Assembly: GCA_903873095.1 (NCBI GenBank)
Contig: CAIQMU010000013.1
Coordinates: forward strand, 1-5,511
Direction of reading: 5' to 3'
DNA from: an uncultured bacterium
GTDB taxonomy: Bacteria > Patescibacteriota > Minisyncoccia > Phycocordibacterales > UBA1006
Length of the DNA: 5,511 nucleotides
In this document: positions 1 to 4,447 of the stretch, piece by piece
Layout: each line of letters starts with the position of its first letter
Numbering within the stretch: the first letter of the stretch is position 1
Program-made: the position numbers and the translations under genes
The notes under the pieces: generated by a model
The model's database searches: none
Seen by the model: only the letters and a program-made list of their open reading frames with translations
What the model was told of the DNA's origin: nothing

Positions 1-870
1 CTTGCCGTAGTTGTTGATGATAATGATGAAGGTGTGACACATGTCATTCGAGCAGAAGAGCATATTTCAAATACACCTCGTCAGATTTTAATTTTGGAAG
101 CACTTGGTTTTGAAATTCCAAGATATGCACATTTACCATTGGTACTTGCGCCAGACAAAACAAAAATGTCCAAGCGCAAAGGCGCTGTTCCTGTGGTTGA
201 ATATTTAGAGCGAGGTTATTTACCAGCGGCGTTGTTGAACGCAATCTGTTTGTGCGGATGGAATCCTGGAACGGAACAGGAACTATTTACGCGTGAAGAA
301 CTTGAACAAGTATTTGATTTAGATAAAGTTCAAAAATCAGGAGCGATTTTCAATGAAGAAAAACTAAACTGGTTTAATCGTGAATATATTAAAAAACTTT
401 CACACAGTGAACAATTAGAAATGATTAAAAAATTCTTACCAGAAGGTTCCCCTCTCCTTGCAGGGGAGAGGTTAGAAAAATTGATTCCTGTAATTACAGA
501 GCGTTTGAACTATTTCGGAGAGCTTTCAAAGATGACAGATGATGGGGAATTCGATTGTTATATTTCAAAACCAAGTATCGATCTTGAAAAACTTCCAGGA
601 AAAGGAAACGAACTTTTGAGTGCAAAAAAACATTTAGAAAAAGTACTAGAACTCGTTTCGGTTGTTGATGAAAAAGATTGGAATAATCAAACCATAAAAG
701 AAACTGTGTGGAGTTATGCCGAAGAAGCAGGGAAGGGGAACGTGCTTTGGCCCATGCGTTATGTGTTATCAGGGCGAGATAAATCACCTGATCCGTTTAC
801 CCTTGCTGACATACTAGGCAGGGAAGAGACTCTTGCGAGAATAACAACCACCATTTCTTTGATTTCATAA
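1..870 (+). CDS. gltX: Glutamyl-tRNA synthetase, C-terminal 289 residues (5' end outside window)
   Basis: Class I aminoacyl-tRNA synthetase that charges tRNA-Glu with glutamate in the cytoplasm. The frame is open from base 1 (LAVVVDD...), so the GTG at 34 is not the start. Roughly the first 180-200 residues of a usual 470-490 residue enzyme, including the HIGH motif, lie outside. Visible landmarks are the Rossmann-fold stretch THVIRAEEHISNTPRQ (residues 13-28), the ATP-binding KMSKR loop (55-59), and the helical anticodon-binding region to the end, with the family-like tail VLWPMRYVLSGRDKSPDPF. That tail resembles Parcubacteria-type enzymes from memory. Residues 150-157 (SPLLAGER) are encoded by a GC-rich palindrome at 449-471, listed separately. 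The gene ends TAA and is followed after 9 bases by the M23 peptidase, so the two are probably co-transcribed. Whether it also mischarges tRNA-Gln cannot be seen here. Confidence 0.96.
   Translation, partial: LAVVVDDNDEGVTHVIRAEEHISNTPRQILILEALGFEIPRYAHLPLVLAPDKTKMSKRKGAVPVVEYLERGYLPAALLNAICLCGWNPGTEQELFTREELEQVFDLDKVQKSGAIFNEEKLNWFNREYIKKLSHSEQLEMIKKFLPEGSPLLAGERLEKLIPVITERLNYFGELSKMTDDGEFDCYISKPSIDLEKLPGKGNELLSAKKHLEKVLELVSVVDEKDWNNQTIKETVWSYAEEAGKGNVLWPMRYVLSGRDKSPDPFTLADILGREETLARITTTISLIS
449..471. repeat. Short GC-rich palindromic element inside gltX
   Basis: A 7 bp perfect inverted repeat, CCTCTCC (451-457) against GGAGAGG (465-471), extended inward by two G-T wobble pairs to a GCA loop. 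The pentamer AGGTT directly repeats on both sides (444-448 and 469-473), the right copy overlapping the stem. It is read in frame as SPLLAGER, in the helical anticodon-binding half of the synthetase where I would expect a variable loop. The arms and the GGGGAGAGGTTAG run resemble, from memory, REP-like palindromes scattered in many bacterial genomes. The pairing is seen directly; that it is a dispersed repeat is inference. Confidence 0.5.
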
Positions 871-879
871 TTATTTATA

Positions 880-2220
880 ATGAAGAACATAGTAAACAAC
901 AGTATCAGAGTATTGACAATTGTTGCAATAATATGCAATCCGCTTTTTGTATTCGCATCAAGTGCCACTGATTTGCAATCAAGTATTGATGCAAAAAATG
1001 CTCAAATTCAAGCACTGCAACAACAGGTCGCTGCGTATCAGGCGCAAGTTGATTCCATTGATGGTCAAGCGCAGACACTGCAGTCAGCATTAAACAGTAT
1101 TTCAAAAAGTCAGAAAAGTTTAAAAACAAATTTGATGGTAACAGGAAAGAAGATACAAACAACAGCTCTTACGATACAGCAAAACCAAAATCAAATAGGT
1201 ACACTCGGACAAACCATTGAACAAAACACATCAGCACTTTCTGAGACCGTGAGATCACTTTATGAAAACGATCAGCAAACTATTGCCGGATTATTACTTT
1301 CAAATAATTCAGTGTCTGATTTTTTGCGCGATGTTGATGATGTGTCTCAGGTTCAATCGCAACTTAAAAATCAAGTTGTGACGATGCAGACAGCAAAATC
1401 ATCACTTGAACAAGCACAGCTCACACTTGCACAAAAAAAATCAGAACTTGAAAATTTGAAGGGGACACTGTCAGATCAAAAACAAGTTGTTGATGCCGAG
1501 GCAAATCAACAGGCGGATCTCTTGGAGCAAACACGCGGGCAGGAGAGTCAGTATCAAAAATTACTCGATGACACCAAGGCGCGTGTCGCCGAACTTAACA
1601 AAGAACTCTTTGATTACGAATCACAACTGCAGTTCACCCTTAACCCAAACACGTTACCAGCTGAAGGTTCGGCGCCACTATCATGGCCACTTGCAAATCC
1701 GATCATCACACAACGATTTGGCAAGACGGTAGATTCGAAACGATTGTATGTATCAGGGTCACACAGTGGTGTTGATTTTCGCGCAGCGGTCGGAACGCCG
1801 GTGTATGCTGCGGCAGATGGAACGGTTCAGGGTACTGGTAACACCGACCTGACATGTCCACGAGCATCATTTGGTAAATGGGTGTTCATTGTTCACAATA
1901 ACGGTCTTGCGACCGCATATGGCCACTTATCAGTCATCAAGGCTGTTTCCGGAGAAACGGTCAAGGCGGGGGATTTGATCGGTTATAGTGGACAGACAGG
2001 TCATGTGACAGGTCCACATCTACATATCACTGTTTATGCAGCAAATGGAATCAATGGCGAAGAAGGTGCGCGTGTTGCCGAACGACCATCAGCTGCATGT
2101 AAAGGAAAAACATATACGATGCCACTTGCGCCGACATCAGCGTACCTTGACCCATTGCTGTACTTGCCAAAGACAACACCGAGCATGTTCAAGGATGGAA
2201 CATCAGACTTTGGTGAATAA
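880..2220 (+). CDS. Secreted coiled-coil M23 (LytM/EnvC-type) peptidoglycan metallopeptidase
   Basis: Predicted zinc endopeptidase that cuts peptide cross-links of peptidoglycan outside the membrane, in cell separation or wall remodelling. The 446 residues begin with a signal peptide (hydrophobic about 10-25, likely cut after VFA, residue 26). A long Gln/Ser-rich coiled coil follows, about 31-127 and 155-255, broken by the segment LLLSNNSVSDFLRDVDDV (138-155) that typifies EnvC-like hairpins. The M23 domain spans about 268-430. Zinc ligands H295 and D299 (HSGVD) and H382 (in GPHLH), with H349 (YGHL) and H380, are all present, so it should be an active enzyme rather than a degenerate EnvC-type activator. 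C326 and C407 are the only mature cysteines and could form a disulfide. The start was chosen for the signal peptide; there is no Shine-Dalgarno sequence. It lies 9 bases after gltX and ends upstream of the terminator at 2310-2346. Confidence 0.93.
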   Translation: MKNIVNNSIRVLTIVAIICNPLFVFASSATDLQSSIDAKNAQIQALQQQVAAYQAQVDSIDGQAQTLQSALNSISKSQKSLKTNLMVTGKKIQTTALTIQQNQNQIGTLGQTIEQNTSALSETVRSLYENDQQTIAGLLLSNNSVSDFLRDVDDVSQVQSQLKNQVVTMQTAKSSLEQAQLTLAQKKSELENLKGTLSDQKQVVDAEANQQADLLEQTRGQESQYQKLLDDTKARVAELNKELFDYESQLQFTLNPNTLPAEGSAPLSWPLANPIITQRFGKTVDSKRLYVSGSHSGVDFRAAVGTPVYAAADGTVQGTGNTDLTCPRASFGKWVFIVHNNGLATAYGHLSVIKAVSGETVKAGDLIGYSGQTGHVTGPHLHITVYAANGINGEEGARVAERPSAACKGKTYTMPLAPTSAYLDPLLYLPKTTPSMFKDGTSDFGE

Positions 2221-2221
2221 G

Positions 2222-2252
2222 TGGATAACCTTTAGGAGAATAGTATTATAAT
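2222..2252 (+). promoter_or_regulatory. Possible orphan promoter in the M23/CAP intergenic region
   Basis: A perfect TATAAT hexamer (2247-2252) lies just after the M23 stop, with only a weak -35 candidate (TGGATA, 2222-2227, 19 base spacer). Transcription would start near 2259 and run only to the terminator at 2310-2346, since no + strand gene lies between. The only ATG here (2251) gives a two-codon frame. It could be chance AT-rich sequence, a relic, or the promoter of a short RNA. Confidence 0.3.
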
Positions 2253-2279
2253 GTCGTAAAAGATATATTGTGCGACATT
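2250..2279. repeat. Inverted repeat AATGTCG...CGACATT
   Basis: Two perfect 7 base arms, AATGTCG (2250-2256) and CGACATT (2273-2279), are separated by 16 AT-rich bases. The left arm overlaps the TATAAT hexamer at 2247-2252, so the repeat could be an operator half-site pair or a stem in a short transcript. No T-tract follows, so it is not a terminator. The arms are read directly; any function is inference. Confidence 0.4.
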
Positions 2280-2309
2280 CACATATAAATCAAGCCTGTA
2301 TTCCCTTTA

Positions 2310-2346
2310 ACAAAAAACACTCGCTCAGACAGCGAGTGTTTTTTGT
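2310..2346. terminator. Bidirectional intrinsic terminator between convergent M23 and CAP genes
   Basis: A perfect stem of 16 pairs (2310-2325 with 2331-2346) has a five base loop, CAGAC. The GC-containing core CACTCGCT/AGCGAGTG is flanked by A6 on the left and T6 on the right, so either strand yields a hairpin followed by a U-tract. On the + strand it closes the gltX-M23 unit about 90 bases after the stop. On the - strand it begins five bases after the stop of the CAP gene. Confidence 0.92.
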
Positions 2347-2351
2347 AGTGA

Positions 2352-3230
2352 CTACTTCCCTTGTATACAATTATCGTACGATGTTACTTCTTTGTTGTAT
2401 GATGCTACCAATGTACTAATTTGATTCGTAATTAAATTATAAGAATCAACAAGGCTGTTGTACTCGTCAATGATCGCATTACTTGAAGGGTCAAGTGAAT
2501 TTGTTGATGTCACTTCCCCTTCTTTTATTCCGATCTGATTTTTCAGAGTCGTCACCTGAGATTTGAGTCCGTTAATTTGATTATTGATTGATGAATCAAC
2601 CGCCGGGCAATCATTTCGCGGTTTGCCAAAATGCTGAACAATTGCGTACGTGTTTGATCCGTCCATGCTTCCATATGCGTCTGATACGCCGATGTTGGTA
2701 TACACAGGATCCAGAATATTTTTTCGATGCTCAGTACTGTTCATCCATGCATCCACTATTTCTTTACTGGTATTAAAATCACCCATTGCCAGATTCTCTC
2801 CTATTTTGATGTACACATAGTTTTCTTTATCAAAGAACACATCAAAACTTCGATTGCTTCCGGGTCGAGTATGATTAAAGTATTGGTATGCAAACATGTC
2901 ATGTAATTTGTCACTACTTGATTTCATGAGTTGTTGTGAGGTTTCAAGTGGTGTGAGTTTGTTTTGTACTCGATAATAATTAGTGAACCAGATAATATTT
3001 TCAGGTGTCAGTTCCAAGTGAGCTGCCATGTTTCGAGTTGAATACTGTGATGATTGTGAGATTGTTTCAATGGCTGATGCTGTTTGACTTACCCCCTTAA
3101 CAACGGTTGGTTGTGGGAGTGATGATTGTTTTGCGACGACGGATTCCCCTTCGCGTTTAAACGCAATAAAACATCCGGCGAGTGCGACGATGGTTATAAA
3201 GGCCGTAATTATTTTTCGGGTTGGTATCAT
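2352..3230 (-). CDS. Membrane-anchored CAP (SCP/PR-1-like) domain protein, probable lipoprotein
   Basis: Extracytoplasmic protein of the CAP superfamily; bacterial members have no single settled biochemical role. The N-terminus has basic residues R5/K6, a hydrophobic stretch and a lipobox LAGC with C20 as the likely lipidated residue, although hydrophobicity continues past it and a plain membrane anchor is possible. A low-complexity linker (about 28-70) leads to the CAP domain (about 75-204). Family landmarks are YFNHTRPG (H120), GENLA (E145), the signature helix VDAWMNSTEHRKNIL (H168) and IGV (180-182), so the usual His/Glu cavity residues are kept. After it, residues 213-285 form two heptad-like helices with a turn at SLDPSS (245-250), bracketed by C208 and C288. 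The ATG lacks a Shine-Dalgarno sequence and lies 10 bases after the preceding gene, so the two probably share a transcript. The stop is TAG. Confidence 0.88.
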   Translation of the reverse strand: MIPTRKIITAFITIVALAGCFIAFKREGESVVAKQSSLPQPTVVKGVSQTASAIETISQSSQYSTRNMAAHLELTPENIIWFTNYYRVQNKLTPLETSQQLMKSSSDKLHDMFAYQYFNHTRPGSNRSFDVFFDKENYVYIKIGENLAMGDFNTSKEIVDAWMNSTEHRKNILDPVYTNIGVSDAYGSMDGSNTYAIVQHFGKPRNDCPAVDSSINNQINGLKSQVTTLKNQIGIKEGEVTSTNSLDPSSNAIIDEYNSLVDSYNLITNQISTLVASYNKEVTSYDNCIQGK

Positions 3231-3240
3231 GAAGAAAAAA

Positions 3241-3618
3241 CTATTTACACGATTTCGAGAGTGTTAGATGTTTTGCTTGAGCAAGTTGTTCACTTGCAAA
3301 GTAGATTTTATTCTTTGATTTAATGCGGTTTGAGGCTTTGCAGGAACTTGGGTAATAGACTTTTCCAGTCTTTGATGCCACAAAATTTTTTGAACTATTA
3401 CCTACCGTAGCAGGATGAGGTTTTGAAATTTCCAGTTTAATCGGGACAGTGGTTACTGGTATTACTGCTGAGGTGGAGGGTGTGCGGTGCGGATGGACCC
3501 AAAACAGCCATAAAACAAAGCCTATAATCAATAAAACGGCCAAAAGGGCACATTCAAGGATAACACGGGACAAATCCCCTGCCCCCTTGATTTTTAAAAC
3601 GGTTTCTTGTATACTCAT
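3241..3618 (-). CDS. Small membrane-anchored protein with Ada-like two-cysteine domain
   Basis: I place the start at the ATG at 3618 (125 residues) because AGGTGA lies one base upstream. A GTG at 3639 would add seven residues (MPDKIGD). A short, mostly cytoplasmic N-terminus is followed by one transmembrane helix (about 19-42, ending LWLFWV), a Thr/Ser/Pro-rich linker, and a C-terminal domain (about 80-125): FVASKTGKVYYPSSC...IKSKNKIYFASEQLAQ...SKSC. The pattern matches the second half of the Ada zinc-binding fold as found in many short Patescibacteria proteins. Only two cysteines (C93, C124) remain outside the membrane, against four metal ligands in Ada, so a disulfide or incomplete metal site is likelier than DNA-repair chemistry. 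It precedes the CAP gene by 10 bases, in one apparent operon. Function unknown; the domain match is from memory. Confidence 0.75.
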   Translation of the reverse strand: MSIQETVLKIKGAGDLSRVILECALLAVLLIIGFVLWLFWVHPHRTPSTSAVIPVTTVPIKLEISKPHPATVGNSSKNFVASKTGKVYYPSSCKASNRIKSKNKIYFASEQLAQAKHLTLSKSCK

Positions 3619-3625
3619 GTCACCT

Positions 3626-3634
3626 ATTTTATCA
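3626..3634 (-). promoter_or_regulatory. Extended -10 element for the Ada-like/CAP operon
   Basis: Read on the - strand this is TGATAAAAT, an extended -10 (TGn before a TATAAT-like hexamer) with no good -35. Initiation about seven bases on would fall at or just before the ATG at 3618, giving a leaderless or nearly leaderless message. The same spot carries AGGTGA next to the ATG, which would be lost from such a transcript, so a promoter further upstream (for example the - strand TATAAT at 3686-3691) is an alternative. Confidence 0.35.
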
Positions 3635-3651
3635 GGCACACCTAAAGAAAA

Positions 3652-3688
3652 AATAAAGAAGTTCTCAAGTTTTTAGGACCTCTTTATT
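3652..3688. repeat. Imperfect inverted repeat upstream of rpmA
   Basis: The arm at 3652-3664 pairs with 3676-3688: eight perfect pairs (AATAAAGA/TCTTTATT), one A-C mismatch, then GT/AC, a T-G wobble and C-G, around an 11 base loop. It occupies the divergent region between the Ada-like gene and rpmA and overlaps the putative rpmA -10. On the - strand the hairpin is followed by a T-rich run, so it might act as a weak terminator. It could also be an operator. The pairing is visible; the role is not. Confidence 0.45.
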
Positions 3689-3690
3689 AT
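3662..3690 (+). promoter_or_regulatory. Candidate rpmA promoter
   Basis: TTCTCA (3662-3667; four of six match TTGACA) and TATTAT (3685-3690; five of six match TATAAT) are separated by exactly 17 bases. Initiation about seven bases after the -10 would fall only a few bases before the rpmA ATG at 3700, implying a very short leader, which fits the absence of a Shine-Dalgarno sequence. The - strand of the same bases (3686-3691) also reads TATAAT. Confidence 0.4.
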
Positions 3691-3699
3691 ACAACTACT

Positions 3700-3972
3700 A
3701 TGGCACATAGAAAAGCCGGGGGTACAGCACGTAACCTCCGAGATTCAAATCCTAAATACTTGGGAACCAAATTGTACGACGGTCAAGTTGCACAGCCAGG
3801 TTCTGTTATTATCCGCCAGCGCGGTACTAAAATGTTGGCCGGAACAAACGTTCTTGTTGGTAAAGATCACACATTGTATGCCAAGGCATCAGGAACTGTT
3901 AAGTTCTCAAGTAAGCGACAGACAAAATTTGACGGAACAGTTATTCGAAAGAAAGTTGTAAACGTTATCTAA
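3700..3972 (+). CDS. rpmA: 50S ribosomal protein L27
   Basis: L27 sits at the peptidyl-transferase centre of the large subunit, with its N-terminal tail reaching toward the CCA ends of tRNAs. The 90 residues are a normal length. The N-terminus [12 protein letters not shown] is the classic mature form with no cleavable extension, so no Prp-type processing is expected. Conserved segments follow: [16 protein letters not shown] (14-29), VIIRQRGTK (36-44), GKDHTLYAK (54-62) and GTVKF (65-69). Small deviations from the common consensus are ML at 45-46, where FH or a similar pair is usual, and L52, where Gly is usual. No Shine-Dalgarno sequence precedes the ATG. The usual partner rplU (L21) is not adjacent: the upstream gene is divergent, so rpmA is a one-gene unit closed by the terminator at 3981-4008. 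Confidence 0.97.
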   Translation: MAHRKAGGTARNLRDSNPKYLGTKLYDGQVAQPGSVIIRQRGTKMLAGTNVLVGKDHTLYAKASGTVKFSSKRQTKFDGTVIRKKVVNVI

Positions 3973-3980
3973 TTTGTAAC

Positions 3981-4008
3981 TAAAAATCCCCTTACCCGGG
4001 GATTTTTA
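3981..4008. terminator. Bidirectional terminator shared by convergent rpmA and rplI
   Basis: An 11 bp perfect stem (3981-3991 with 3998-4008), TAAAAATCCCC/GGGGATTTTTA, has a six base loop. A5 and T5 flank the CCCC/GGGG core, so it can terminate on either strand. It starts eight bases after the rpmA stop. On the - strand the first arm is coding: it carries the last rplI codons (Lys-Ile-Pro-Gly), and the TAA stop (3992-3994) lies in the loop. Confidence 0.9.
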
Positions 4009-4438
4009 CGATGTAGAAAATATTGTGTTTCTTGTCGCCAAGTTTGATTTCATGCTCCCCTACTTCTTTAATCGGATTCTTGTAATCCAAGATCAAGTTT
4101 TTGGGAATAAAGATATTGTGCTGCGAGTGAATCGCGTTTGCAATTTCTTGTGCGGTAACAGATTGGAATAATGTTTGTTTCGAGTGAGGGTGATCTGTTA
4201 TGGTAACGAATTTTGTTTTCGCAAGCGAATGCAAAACTTTTTCAAGTTCAGCTTCTTTTTTCTCTGCAACTTGTTTACTAGAAATTTTTTCTGATTCGAC
4301 TTTTGCAACAGCATCATTTGTTGCACGAATCGCAGATCCTGATGGAATCAAGAAGTTAAGTGCGTATCCATCAGATACTTCTTTAACATCACCCTGCTTC
4401 CCTTTCCCCTTGACGGTTTTTGTGAATATAACTTTCAT
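3992..4438 (-). CDS. rplI: 50S ribosomal protein L9
   Basis: L9 binds 23S rRNA near the L1 stalk with its N-terminal domain and extends outward on a long helix, helping to keep reading frame. The 148 residues match the usual length of about 149. Residues 1-40 are the N-domain with the family signature ([20 protein letters not shown], then IPSGSA). About 41-75 is the connecting helix, rich in Lys and Glu. About 78-148 is the C-domain with [14 protein letters not shown] (90-103) and [11 protein letters not shown] (123-133). The ATG is nine bases after the stop of the S41 protease gene and lacks a Shine-Dalgarno sequence, so it is probably translated from the same message. The common neighbours rpsF and rpsR are not here. 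Some Candidate Phyla Radiation lineages are reported to lack L9, so its presence is a mild lineage clue. The stop lies in the terminator loop. Confidence 0.97.
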   Translation of the reverse strand: MKVIFTKTVKGKGKQGDVKEVSDGYALNFLIPSGSAIRATNDAVAKVESEKISSKQVAEKKEAELEKVLHSLAKTKFVTITDHPHSKQTLFQSVTAQEIANAIHSQHNIFIPKNLILDYKNPIKEVGEHEIKLGDKKHNIFYIVKIPG

Positions 4439-4447
4439 AACAGTGGT

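Noticed and set aside
34..34. GTG at 34 as the start of the synthetase
   Set aside because: The frame is open back to base 1 and the preceding residues (LAVVVDDNDEG) belong to the conserved GluRS fold, so the gene is simply cut by the window edge.
3659..3912. 12 base direct repeat AAGTTCTCAAGT at 3659-3670 and 3901-3912
   Set aside because: It links the rpmA leader to the rpmA coding region and could suggest self-regulation, but about one 12 base match is expected by chance in a window of this size and the flanks do not extend it.
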